From Rhodobacterales bacterium (lineage in GTDB: Bacteria; Pseudomonadota; Alphaproteobacteria; Rhodobacterales; Rhodobacteraceae): a stretch of DNA of 13,388 nt. The notes under the pieces were generated by a model that made no database searches, was not told the origin of the DNA, and worked only from the letters and a program-made list of their open reading frames with translations. The DNA lies in assembly GCA_013298675.1 (NCBI GenBank), contig JAAFIJ010000041.1, positions 1 through 13,388 of the forward strand, read 5' to 3'. The translations under genes were made by a program, and so were the position numbers. Of this stretch, positions 1 through 7,611 are shown piece by piece (the stretch's first letter is position 1; every line of letters starts with the position of its first letter).

Positions 1-1332
1 CGGGGCATAAAGATCGGCAAGCGGAAAGAGCGCGGCGTCCGGGTCATCTGGCAGGTCAGGGCAGGCGATGCCCAATTCGGAAGTCAAATGCTGTAGCCCA
101 GCGGTCAAACGCGTCTCACGGATCACCATGTCAGGGGCCTGAACTTGGGAAAAGCCCTGCAAAATGGCGCTTTGGGTCGCAAATTGCACTGGCAACTTTA
201 ACTCGGTGCGCCCCGCCAGAATATGCTTGGTCAGTTCCAGAAAAACCACCAGACCGGCGCGATACTCCTCTGCGTTGTCAAAAACCTGCCCTTTGGGCGG
301 CAAAGCAAATTTGTGCACCCGCTTTAGATAGGGCCGCAACTCTGGCATCCACTCCTTGCGCAGAAAATCATCATAGGCGGCATGGGCGCGGGCAAGTGGA
401 TGCCTGATCACGGTAAATCCACGCTGCTGACCGGCCTTGGCGTCTTTCCACTGCCGCAGCGATTTGCGATCAAAGCCGGGGACGAGGGGCCCAAACCCAC
501 GCAGCCATTTCTTGATCGCCTGCTCTGGCCCCGATTTGATCGGCATAAACAACAACGGCGCGCCAGTGCTGGCAACATACTGTGGCACTGCTGCCTGCCG
601 GCGCGGTTCAAAGTTTGGCGTATGGTCGATGTCGAACCAATCAATGCTGGCCAAACCCGCAGCCATTTCGTCAGGATTGGCAACTTTATCGACCAACGCC
701 TCGGGGTTTTGCTTTTTGAAACGATAGTTCAGCGTATCAAGGCGCGTCGTCAGGCCGAGAAATTTGGCCAAACCGTTCAACACATCAAGGTCGAGGATAT
801 CTTGGTAATCAATGTAAAACGCGGTTTGACCGCTGACCTGCAACCGGTTCAGCAAGGTCATCTGAAACCGCTGCAATTTGTCGATGCGGCCGCGAAACTC
901 TGTCACGTCAAACTGCGGATGAACCGTCTTTAGATGCTTGGTATTGGCCAACCACCACTGGTCGCTTTCGCGCGCGATTTTCCAACTGATGTAGCTTTCC
1001 AGATGGTTGCGCGTCAGGATGATCTTGGCGCAGCCCGGATCGTTCACCACCAGATCAAACACCCGTGGGTCGTGATCGTGAAAATAGCGAAAGCCAGAAA
1101 GACCCGGCGTTTGCACGCGCATTGCGTGGATCAATCTTGCCGGGTCCGCATCGCGTTCAGTGATGTTGATGCCCAGCAGGTCCTGTTTGCCTTCGCCGCC
1201 GATAAAGTAGGGATTGAACGCCTCACCATAGCAATGAATCCCGTCAATTGCGTTCAGGTTCGCCTCAAGAAAGTTGGACCCCGTGCGCATTTCGGCAAAG
1301 ACCACAAAACTGTGAAACGGCAAAGCGGTCAT
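1..1332 (-). CDS. NodH-like sulfotransferase family protein (3' end outside window)
   Basis: The frame is open from ATG at 1332 down to position 1 (444 codons, no stop), so the C-terminus is missing. The N-terminus has a PAPS 5'-phosphosulfate loop-like motif (AEMRTGSN, residues 13-20) and a 3'-phosphate-binding-like segment (ILTRNHLESYISWK, about 105-118), as in Stf0/NodH-type sulfotransferases. Such enzymes move sulfate from PAPS to a sugar or lipid hydroxyl. A second region (about 258-320) has the look of another sulfotransferase fold, with LLFMPIKSGP and VIRHPLARAHAAY, the latter like the sulfotransferase family 2 R-H-P motif. The protein may therefore be a two-domain arrangement. The start lies 3 nt after the stop of the GT14 gene (TAATCCATG), which suggests translational coupling and a role in modifying the same glycan. 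I recall relatives annotated 'nodulation protein NodH' in roseobacters; this has not been checked by search. The acceptor is unknown. Confidence 0.85.
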   Translation of the reverse strand, partial: MTALPFHSFVVFAEMRTGSNFLEANLNAIDGIHCYGEAFNPYFIGGEGKQDLLGINITERDADPARLIHAMRVQTPGLSGFRYFHDHDPRVFDLVVNDPGCAKIILTRNHLESYISWKIARESDQWWLANTKHLKTVHPQFDVTEFRGRIDKLQRFQMTLLNRLQVSGQTAFYIDYQDILDLDVLNGLAKFLGLTTRLDTLNYRFKKQNPEALVDKVANPDEMAAGLASIDWFDIDHTPNFEPRRQAAVPQYVASTGAPLLFMPIKSGPEQAIKKWLRGFGPLVPGFDRKSLRQWKDAKAGQQRGFTVIRHPLARAHAAYDDFLRKEWMPELRPYLKRVHKFALPPKGQVFDNAEEYRAGLVVFLELTKHILAGRTELKLPVQFATQSAILQGFSQVQAPDMVIRETRLTAGLQHLTSELGIACPDLPDDPDAALFPLADLYAP

Positions 1333-1335
1333 GGA

Positions 1336-3033
1336 TTACTTCACTAAATACGGGCGGCCGCGCCGTGGTGAATTTGCCCTGATCTGATCATTGGCCGGAA
1401 AGTCGCCCATCAACACCGGCTGCATACCCTGATTGCGCAGGTTTTGCAGGAACTGACCAAAGCCCGTTAGATCCGCCAAAAGCGGCGCTTCTGACAAGCG
1501 ACGCAGGGCGCGCGGGCTGATTTCATCAACGATGGTTTGCAGCGGCTCCATCGGGTTTTCAATGAATTCGGCCAAGGTCCAACTGCGCACCCGCGCCTTG
1601 ACCCATGACGACCGCAGCAGGGTCAAAAACTCTGTCTCAATCTTTTGCAACCGGGCCGCTTCTTTGCGGATATCGGACATGTTTGCGTTGGAATGAAACA
1701 GTGGAATTGCCCAAGCCCCTGAAACGACCGATATATTCGCATTTGGATCCAATGCCATGAATTCCGTCAGGGCTTGGCTGTCATTCGGTCCGAACTGAAA
1801 ACACTGACGTTCGCCACGGGTGTTCCAGACCAAATTCGACAAAAAGCTTTTCGGATTATAGTCGCGCACGGCGGCGCTGTCGGAAAGACCGCCGTTATAA
1901 ACCGTCTCGTCGCCCGCGAAATGGACACGGTCTTTGGCAAAGAGGTGTCCATGAACCCGCGTGCCCGTCGCCTTGCCCAACCAGGTTTCAAAGCCGTCAA
2001 ACAGTTCGGCAAAGCCTTCAAACACCATATAGGGGGCCGAGGTGCGGCCGTTTTCCCAGTTTTCATTGGGATAGCGGCTTTGCATGTAAAGACCGGGGCG
2101 GCCCTTGGTCCGCCGCTCCACCGCTTTGCTGAACAGTCGGTCAATTTTGCCAGCGTTCGGCTCTGCCGTCGCTTGGGCGGCGGCGTCATCAGTCAAAAAT
2201 GTTTGGTATAGCTTATCTGCCTGCGGCCAGATTTTGCGCGCGACAAAACAATCCGATTTGCGCAAAAGCTGCAGGTGGTCATCATAAAAGATATGCGGCT
2301 TGCCCTGAAAATCGAACTTGGCCAGTGTCAAAGACCGGCTTTCCACATTGGTCGACACCTGCCGCACCATGGTTTGGAAATAGCTTTCATCCGGGATCCA
2401 GACCCGGCGGAAGTATTGATCAATCTCTGCACGGTCCGGCGCCTCTAGGATCGCAGAGAGGGTTTGGCGGGTCAAACACCACCACTGGCTGCCCAAGTGT
2501 GGCACGATCCCGCTGGGCACCCGGCGCTTAAAGCCCAAACGGCGCTGAATGCGCACATAGCCGTCAAACAGCACCCGGTTCTTGCGCCATGAAAAAGGGA
2601 ACCGCAGCGTAAAACGTTCAAGATCAAGGCCGCCGATGGTCCACCCCACGTCTTCGGTGGTGACGCTTTCGATAAAGTCGGTGCGCGGTCTGTCGTTCAA
2701 ATAGGTCAGCATTTCGGACACGGGGCGTAAAGGCAGACATGACCCCGAAACCAGCGCCACATGCCGAACCTGTGGAAAGGTCTTCAGCATCAGGGTTGCT
2801 GCGTCTTGGGTGGCTGCGACGATGCCCCAAGTACCCCACTCGCAAGCATGCCGGCCCGAGAACCGGATATTGTCAACATCAGCCAGCTTTTTCACCAGCT
2901 GATCATAGGCCGCGCGGCCAACGCGGCGGTCAACGTGGATCACCACTGGGCAGCCACGTACCGCCCAATGGCGCGCAACCTGGGCCGCACGGTCCAACGC
3001 GTTGTGACACAGCATGACAAAGCCAAGGCTCAT
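1336..3033 (-). CDS. GT14 (core-2/I-branching type) beta-1,6-N-acetylglucosaminyltransferase-like protein with extra C-terminal region
   Basis: The protein has 565 residues. The first 250 or so match the Branch (GT14) family: MLCHN near the start, VIHVDRR (31-37), the typical LVSGSCLPLRP (94-104), SQWWCLTR (182-189) and IPDESYFQT (213-221). GT14 enzymes are inverting glycosyltransferases that add GlcNAc or xylose, and bacterial members are mostly uncharacterised. Residues from about 290 to 560 form a second region not needed by GT14 enzymes, with conserved-looking stretches such as HLFAKDRVHFAG and NLVWNTRGERQCFQFGP. I believe this is a DUF5928-type domain seen in Rhodobacteraceae, but the number is from memory. 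There is no signal peptide or membrane segment, so it is probably cytoplasmic. Its ATG overlaps the upstream gene's TGA (ATGA at 3030-3033), and the sulfotransferase starts 3 nt after its stop. The donor and acceptor sugars cannot be told from sequence. Confidence 0.87.
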   Translation of the reverse strand: MSLGFVMLCHNALDRAAQVARHWAVRGCPVVIHVDRRVGRAAYDQLVKKLADVDNIRFSGRHACEWGTWGIVAATQDAATLMLKTFPQVRHVALVSGSCLPLRPVSEMLTYLNDRPRTDFIESVTTEDVGWTIGGLDLERFTLRFPFSWRKNRVLFDGYVRIQRRLGFKRRVPSGIVPHLGSQWWCLTRQTLSAILEAPDRAEIDQYFRRVWIPDESYFQTMVRQVSTNVESRSLTLAKFDFQGKPHIFYDDHLQLLRKSDCFVARKIWPQADKLYQTFLTDDAAAQATAEPNAGKIDRLFSKAVERRTKGRPGLYMQSRYPNENWENGRTSAPYMVFEGFAELFDGFETWLGKATGTRVHGHLFAKDRVHFAGDETVYNGGLSDSAAVRDYNPKSFLSNLVWNTRGERQCFQFGPNDSQALTEFMALDPNANISVVSGAWAIPLFHSNANMSDIRKEAARLQKIETEFLTLLRSSWVKARVRSWTLAEFIENPMEPLQTIVDEISPRALRRLSEAPLLADLTGFGQFLQNLRNQGMQPVLMGDFPANDQIRANSPRRGRPYLVK

Positions 3034-4040
3034 GCCCAGTTGCCTTTCGACATCAGACCCAAAATCTCTAACTGGCGCCAGTTAATATACTTCTCACTCC
3101 ACTTGCACCAAAGATCCGGCTCTTTGCTGATCACAGCTTTGTAGGCGCGGTATTCGTGGCTGTTGGCATAGTGCTGAAGGCGTTCCAACTCTTCATCCGC
3201 TTTGACGCCAAAGGTATCAAGGAACTTGGCATGCAGCAGGCACCCAGACGCCTTTTCACCGCCCCATTCATCGTAAACGAGGTTCAACCCGCGCGGCAAA
3301 ATCATATGGGTCGAACTGACATAGGCATAGTCGCGGTGCCACTTGACCAAGGGAATCTTGTTCAGCGCGGGTGATCGTTCGGGCAGATCGGTAAAGAACA
3401 TCCGAGAGCGTGGGCCACCTTGAATCCACAGATTGCCATATCGCCGATTGCGCGAGATCATGTAATTGCCGCTGTCGAAGTACTGCGCAATTTCCAGCGG
3501 GTCCTGACCTTCGCGGTAGGGTTTGGCATCAAACGGGCCCTTGGGATACATATCCAAAAGCATCGCCGAAAAGCTTTTGATAGAGCTTGCATCCAGCCAG
3601 TCCGTCAGCGCACGCAGGGGCCGGGTATCCGAGAATGGATAGACGAAAAACTCATCCGGGTCGACGGTCAGGCACCAATGGTCGTGGCCGTACTTGCGTA
3701 GCAACCAGTTCATCCAATCGACGCCAAAGCGCGACCGCTTGTAGCTGTGCTTGGTGGTCCAAAGCGACACGTCGGGTTGGGCAGACAGATATTCACGCGA
3801 CTGATCGTCGCTGTCATTGTCGACGATGATAAAGTGATTGACGCCCAAATCGCGGTAGTAGCGCAGGAAATACGGCAGTCTGACCTTTTCGTTGCGCAAT
3901 GTGGAATACAGCAAAAGGCTGTCAGGTTTGATCAGGTTGGTTCTGTCAATAACCGCGCGCAGCTCTCGCCGTTTGCGAAAGGCCCTGATGCGCCAGCGCT
4001 TGCGCGCGAGGCGAAGCATGTATCGTGACAGTATCCCCAA
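3030..4040 (-). CDS. Glycosyltransferase, GT2-like (Glyco_tranf_2_4 type)
   Basis: The protein has 336 residues with an Arg/Lys-rich N-terminus (about 8-30). A nucleotide-sugar fold follows: LRNEKVRLPYFLRYYRDLGV (48-67) and FIIVDNDSDD (70-79). DPDEFF (127-132) supplies the acidic metal-binding motif. This pattern, R-N-E followed by L-x-x-h-x-x-h-G-h-x-x-h-x-h-x-D-N-x-S-D, is typical of the Glyco_tranf_2_4 family, often found in surface polysaccharide loci. The start is uncertain. The frame opens after a stop near 4077, contains no upstream ATG or GTG, and the longest option begins with TTG at 4040, with GGAA directly against it as a poor ribosome site. ATG at 4019 (329 residues) is a real alternative. 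The gene lies 45 nt after the GT4 stop and overlaps the GT14 start by 4 nt, so it belongs to the same transcript. The sugar specificity is unknown. Confidence 0.82.
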   Translation of the reverse strand: MGILSRYMLRLARKRWRIRAFRKRRELRAVIDRTNLIKPDSLLLYSTLRNEKVRLPYFLRYYRDLGVNHFIIVDNDSDDQSREYLSAQPDVSLWTTKHSYKRSRFGVDWMNWLLRKYGHDHWCLTVDPDEFFVYPFSDTRPLRALTDWLDASSIKSFSAMLLDMYPKGPFDAKPYREGQDPLEIAQYFDSGNYMISRNRRYGNLWIQGGPRSRMFFTDLPERSPALNKIPLVKWHRDYAYVSSTHMILPRGLNLVYDEWGGEKASGCLLHAKFLDTFGVKADEELERLQHYANSHEYRAYKAVISKEPDLWCKWSEKYINWRQLEILGLMSKGNWA

Positions 4041-4085
4041 TTCCGTATGTCCGATTCTCTGGTGTTGTTGGGTTCCTCAGGATGA

Positions 4086-5291
4086 TCAAATCTCCCTCAA
4101 AACCTTTAAGAAGTGATTTTCCCAAGTTGGCGGATCAAACCGCTTTGATTGACTTCTCCGAGCGTCTCCGCTCAACAGAATGATTGTTTCCACCCATGAA
4201 TAACTATCTGTTGGGCTTAGGTAAACTGGGAAGTCTGCCATGACTTCGCGAATTACAGCTAAATCGGCACAAATAACGGGTGTTCCTAGCGATGCGGCCT
4301 CTATTGGGGGTAGGCCGTAGCCTTCGGCGAAACTGGGAAACAGCAAGGCCCGCGCGCCTTGCACCAATGCCAGCACGGCCGCGTCGGGCAGGTTTGGCAA
4401 AATCTTGATCGGGCTTTCTGGCGGCAGGGCATCAAGTTGTGTCAAAACGGCGGCGTTGTTCCAGCCGCGTTTTCCGACAATGTAAAGGTCTGGCACGGGG
4501 GCTGTGCGTGTGGCGAGGTCCGCCCAGACTTGCAGCAACAGGGCGTGATTTTTGCGCGGCTCTATGGTTCCAACAACCACAAAATAGGGTTCTTTCGGCG
4601 CAAACCCCGCAGGCAACAGGCGCGCATCGACGTCTGGCAGCACCACGCCCAAACCATTGGTCACCCCCGGCGGTACCCGGCCAAGCCTTGAAAAATGCGC
4701 CTCGGTTTTTGTGCGTGCATCTTCGGTCAGGTGCAAAACCAGATCGGCATGCTTGGCCACGTTTGCTAGTTTGCGTTCAAAGGGTTCGATCGTATCTGCC
4801 CTGCAGTATTCAGGATGATCCAGCGGGATGGTGTCATGGATCATCACCACGATTTTCGATCGGCCCAGCGCGCGGACGGCGCAAAGCACCCGGTTGGTCA
4901 GGTTTGTATGGCCCACGTTGATATAGATCGTCCGAACTGGCAGCTTTTTGCGCAGCATCCGCGCCAACAGGACGCGCGGGGCACGCGCCACCGCAAGGGT
5001 CCGTACAAACGACAACGCGCGCGCCCTGTCGGGGGATCCGCGCGCGATGATACGAGATAAAATTGTGGCTTTGGGCAACGCACCCTGGTTGATTTGATCA
5101 GCCAGGCGCAATGCCCCGGCCCGGTCCAGCAACAGATAACCAAGCCCTGTGCGCACTAAGCCAAAAAAGTCACCCGGTTCGCCAGCCAATCTTTGCAGAT
5201 AGGCCAGCTCAGCCCGGTCAATTCCCGTCAGCGGCCCTTGTCCAAGCCGCGACACAAGCCGCGACAGGTCCAAAAGCCGCGCCTGGGGCAT
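4086..5291 (-). CDS. Glycosyltransferase family 4 (GT1-clan, GT-B fold)
   Basis: The protein has 401 residues and a GT-B fold. The N-terminal half holds an acceptor-type domain with VVMIHDTIPLDHPEYC (148-163), as in mannosyltransferase-like GT4 proteins. The C-terminal half has the hallmark VVGTIEPRKNHALLLQ (239-254) and the nucleotide-sugar site FPSFAEGYGLPPIEAASLGT (318-337), with the E-x7-E pair at 323 and 331. It is a retaining glycosyltransferase using a nucleotide-activated hexose, often GDP-mannose, but the donor is not fixed by the sequence. ATG at 5291 is 3 nt after the galU stop (TAACCCATG), with AGAAGG inside the galU end as a possible ribosome site. The last 75 or so codons (4086-4320) are clearly AT-richer, about 47% GC by hand count, than the stretch just upstream. 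Confidence 0.9.
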   Translation of the reverse strand: MPQARLLDLSRLVSRLGQGPLTGIDRAELAYLQRLAGEPGDFFGLVRTGLGYLLLDRAGALRLADQINQGALPKATILSRIIARGSPDRARALSFVRTLAVARAPRVLLARMLRKKLPVRTIYINVGHTNLTNRVLCAVRALGRSKIVVMIHDTIPLDHPEYCRADTIEPFERKLANVAKHADLVLHLTEDARTKTEAHFSRLGRVPPGVTNGLGVVLPDVDARLLPAGFAPKEPYFVVVGTIEPRKNHALLLQVWADLATRTAPVPDLYIVGKRGWNNAAVLTQLDALPPESPIKILPNLPDAAVLALVQGARALLFPSFAEGYGLPPIEAASLGTPVICADLAVIREVMADFPVYLSPTDSYSWVETIILLSGDARRSQSKRFDPPTWENHFLKVLREI

Positions 5292-5294
5292 GGG

Positions 5295-6188
5295 TTATTG
5301 CGCGGCCTTCTGCATTGAAATCAAATCGTGCAAAAATCCATTAAGCTCTTCACGCAGATCGGGGCGCGCAAGGCCGAACGCAACTGTCGCTTGCAAGAAG
5401 CCCGCCTTGGAACCGCAATCATAGCGCTGGCCACGGAAACGGTAGCCATAGACGTTGCCTTCGGCGGTTTCTTCGGCAATCGCGTCGGTCAGCTGGATCT
5501 CTCCACCCTGGCCTTGCTTCATGCGGTTCAGGTTCGTCAGGATCTTTGGCGTCAGGATATAGCGGCCAATGACGGCAAGGTTCGATGGAGCATCTTCTGG
5601 CTTTGGCTTTTCAACCACGCCCTTGGCCCGCACAATCGCACCCATGTCTTCGCCGATATCCAGCACACCGTAGCTGGATGCCTTGGACGGAGGCACTTCC
5701 ATCGCAGCAACCATGTTGCCGCCTGTTTGCTCATGCGCCTCAATCATTTGCTGCAAGCAGGGCTTTTCGGCCGCGATCACATCATCTGGCAACAAAACCG
5801 CGAACGGCTCATCGCCAATCAAACGGCGGGCACACCAAACGGCGTGGCCCAGACCCATGGGACGATTCTGGCGCAGATAGCAAATCGCGCCGCTGTCCAT
5901 ATTTGTTTCTTTCAGAACCTCAAGCAAATGCTCTTTGCCGGACTTTATCAGTGCGGCTTCCAGTTCCGGAGCGTTATCAAAGTAATCTTCCAACGCGGAT
6001 TTGCCGCGCGAAGTTACAAAGATGAACTCTTTGATGCCCGCGGCGCGTGCTTCATCAATCGCGTACTGGATCAATGGCCGGTCAACGAGGGTCATGATTT
6101 CTTTTGGAATTGACTTAGTTGCAGGCAAGAAACGGGTGCCAAGACCTGCCACCGGAAAAACTGCTTTGGTAACCTTGTTCAACTTCAT
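5295..6188 (-). CDS. galU: UTP--glucose-1-phosphate uridylyltransferase
   Basis: The protein has 297 residues, the normal length for bacterial GalU. The N-terminal nucleotidyltransferase signature is present: FPVAGLGTRFLPATKSIPKE (11-30). IMTLVDRPLIQYAIDEA follows, then LPDDVIA for metal and UTP binding, and near the C-terminus RYDCGSKAGFLQA for sugar-phosphate binding. The enzyme converts glucose-1-phosphate and UTP to UDP-glucose and pyrophosphate in the cytoplasm. It feeds UDP-glucose, and through it UDP-galactose or UDP-glucuronate, to envelope polysaccharide synthesis. GAGGGG lies about 7 nt before the ATG and supports this start. It is the first gene of the downstream minus-strand block, follows a 202-nt gap and precedes the GT4 gene by 3 nt. 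No key residue appears altered. Confidence 0.97.
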   Translation of the reverse strand: MKLNKVTKAVFPVAGLGTRFLPATKSIPKEIMTLVDRPLIQYAIDEARAAGIKEFIFVTSRGKSALEDYFDNAPELEAALIKSGKEHLLEVLKETNMDSGAICYLRQNRPMGLGHAVWCARRLIGDEPFAVLLPDDVIAAEKPCLQQMIEAHEQTGGNMVAAMEVPPSKASSYGVLDIGEDMGAIVRAKGVVEKPKPEDAPSNLAVIGRYILTPKILTNLNRMKQGQGGEIQLTDAIAEETAEGNVYGYRFRGQRYDCGSKAGFLQATVAFGLARPDLREELNGFLHDLISMQKAAQ

Positions 6189-6390
6189 TTTAACCCCTCA
6201 CTTCCATTTTGAGCCAAGTATTGCGAAATGTTACTCGGAGATCATTAACGAAGTTCTGACTGCACATCTTGTCAACAATTCGACTAAGTCTTGTTGATAA
6301 TGCAGTTATCGAGCAAAATCGAGCCGTGTTTCAGGGGGAAATTCACCAAATTCACCTCATCAGCAAGATTCATCTCATCGAGCTAGAATT
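6189..6390 (-). promoter_or_regulatory. galU upstream region: candidate promoter with inverted repeat
   Basis: This 202-nt gap is the only real spacer among the minus-strand genes and is AT-rich compared with its neighbours. On the minus strand a perfect TTGACA (plus coordinates 6270-6275) could be a -35 box, but no good TATAAT-like box sits at the usual 16-18 nt; the nearest AT-rich stretch, around TTAATGA, is about 21 nt away. The -35 overlaps an inverted repeat, TCAACAA (6272-6278) and TTGTTGA (6291-6297), with a GACT-A-AGTC palindrome inside it. ATCGAGC (plus strand) occurs at 6308, 6318 and 6377. The region near the GT2 stop shows a degenerate 9-nt repeat, ATTCACC/ATTCATC, at 6341, 6350 and 6368. 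I see no convincing terminator for the GT2 gene, so readthrough into galU is possible. Confidence 0.4.
6272..6297. repeat. Inverted repeat overlapping the galU -35 candidate
   Basis: Seven-base perfect arms TCAACAA and TTGTTGA are separated by 12 nt. The spacer itself contains GACT-A-AGTC. The left arm shares bases with the minus-strand TTGACA. It could be an operator, or a short hairpin if the transcript reads through from the GT2 gene. It lacks a T-run in either direction, so it is not a standard terminator. Confidence 0.45.
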
Positions 6391-7611
6391 TCAACCGACT
6401 GGGCGCAACGAACCCAATCGCTCAGTTTCAGACCTGATACAACGCCCAAAGGTTTTCAACTGGAACGTGTCCGCCTCGATAGCAGATCGCCCAAATATTC
6501 CGCCCGTTAGCAACCAGAAACCTTGTGGCTGAAACTGCATGCGGTGCGGTTTGAAGGTCGGTGACAGACAGATGACCGTGACGATACAGTGCTGTTCCAC
6601 CAATTCCAGCGCTTGCTTGCGCAGTGATTTCATCTGCCAAAAACGACCCGCAAGGACAACCCCTGGTCGGCTTGGCGTTTCGGGCATCTGCTGAAACGGT
6701 GTTGTGGCTGGATTGATCATCGTCAGCGGAACTATGGCGCGCGCGGCGCCATCATTCCAGCCCGCCGCAAGTGTTTCCAACAAGCGCAGACGTTCGTGTG
6801 CTGTGATACGCCCTTCTTCGCGAAACCGTTCAAGCCGCTCTTTTTGCACTGAGATCAGCGAGCCTTGCTGCCAGTCCCAATGATCGGGTGGCGCGTGTTT
6901 GCGCAAGAATACTGCCGTACTCGCGCCGATATCATGCAGCGTCAACGGTAGTCGCGTGGCAGTGCGCCGCTCGCTTGCCTCATATCCGTGATGCACTTCG
7001 GCATTTGGAACGATGGCTGTCAGGCCAAGCTCTGCCATGCGCAGATTGAGATCGGTTTCATCATGATAAAATGGAAAAGCGGGGTCAAATCCGCCAATGC
7101 GGGCCAAAACCTCGCGCCGAAAAGCACAGTTTGTCCCTTGGGTCTTGACCGCCCTTTGACGCGATCCGGTCCTGATCTCAACCTTGCCAGAGGTTGCAAG
7201 GCTGTGGTCTTCGCCAAGATAGTCGATTTCCATCCCTGTCCATTGGAATGAAATGCCGTTGGGCCCGCGCACATACCCGGTCGACGCAACGACAGACGGG
7301 TCGGCAAATGGCGCGGTCAGGCGTGACAACCATGTGGGTTCGGGCACTGCGTCATCGTCAATAAAGGCAACGACTCTGCCAGCCGCTGCCGCAATACCAG
7401 CGTTGCGCGCGGCAGAAATGTTGGCTTGATCAAATGCGATGTATTTTATCGGCCGATCCAGCATGCGTGCCATTGCAAGGCCCTCGGGATCCGCCACAAC
7501 GATCACTTCAAAGCAGGGGTGGTCAAGTTGGGAAATTCCGACCAGACAGCGCAGCAAGGCTGCGGGTCGATCGCGGCTGACAACGACCAGACTGGTTGGA
7601 ATTGCGCTCAC
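6391..7611 (-). CDS. Glycosyltransferase family 2 with extra C-terminal region
   Basis: The protein has 406 residues and starts at GTG (7611), which overlaps the kdsB stop as GTGA. Residues 1-215 form a GT-A domain: TSLVVVSRDRPAALLRCL near the start, FEVIVVADPEG (34-44), ANISAARNAGI (63-73), the metal-binding VAFIDDDAVPEP (81-92), an acceptor/catalytic segment FYHDETDLNLRMAE (181-194), and NAEVHHGYE. It probably adds a sugar to a lipid-linked or LPS-type acceptor in the cytoplasm. The C-terminal 120 or so residues, with PGVVLAGRFWQMKSLRKQAL and FKPHRMQFQPQGFWLLTGGI, are not part of the GT2 fold and I cannot assign them. Position after kdsB and cysQ with overlapping codons makes it the third gene of one operon. 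Its sugar specificity is unknown. Confidence 0.88.
   Translation of the reverse strand: MSAIPTSLVVVSRDRPAALLRCLVGISQLDHPCFEVIVVADPEGLAMARMLDRPIKYIAFDQANISAARNAGIAAAAGRVVAFIDDDAVPEPTWLSRLTAPFADPSVVASTGYVRGPNGISFQWTGMEIDYLGEDHSLATSGKVEIRTGSRQRAVKTQGTNCAFRREVLARIGGFDPAFPFYHDETDLNLRMAELGLTAIVPNAEVHHGYEASERRTATRLPLTLHDIGASTAVFLRKHAPPDHWDWQQGSLISVQKERLERFREEGRITAHERLRLLETLAAGWNDGAARAIVPLTMINPATTPFQQMPETPSRPGVVLAGRFWQMKSLRKQALELVEQHCIVTVICLSPTFKPHRMQFQPQGFWLLTGGIFGRSAIEADTFQLKTFGRCIRSETERLGSLRPVG

Noticed and set aside
382..1347. Plus-strand open frames of 183 and 137 codons opposite the sulfotransferase
   Set aside because: They are mirror frames of a gene with clear sulfotransferase motifs and show no domain of their own.
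5328..6113. A 261-codon plus-strand frame opposite galU
   Set aside because: It is a shadow of galU, whose signature motifs and ribosome site are clear.
6189..6390. A small gene in the galU upstream gap
   Set aside because: Open frames here run into the GT2 gene on the opposite strand and have no ribosome site or recognisable product.
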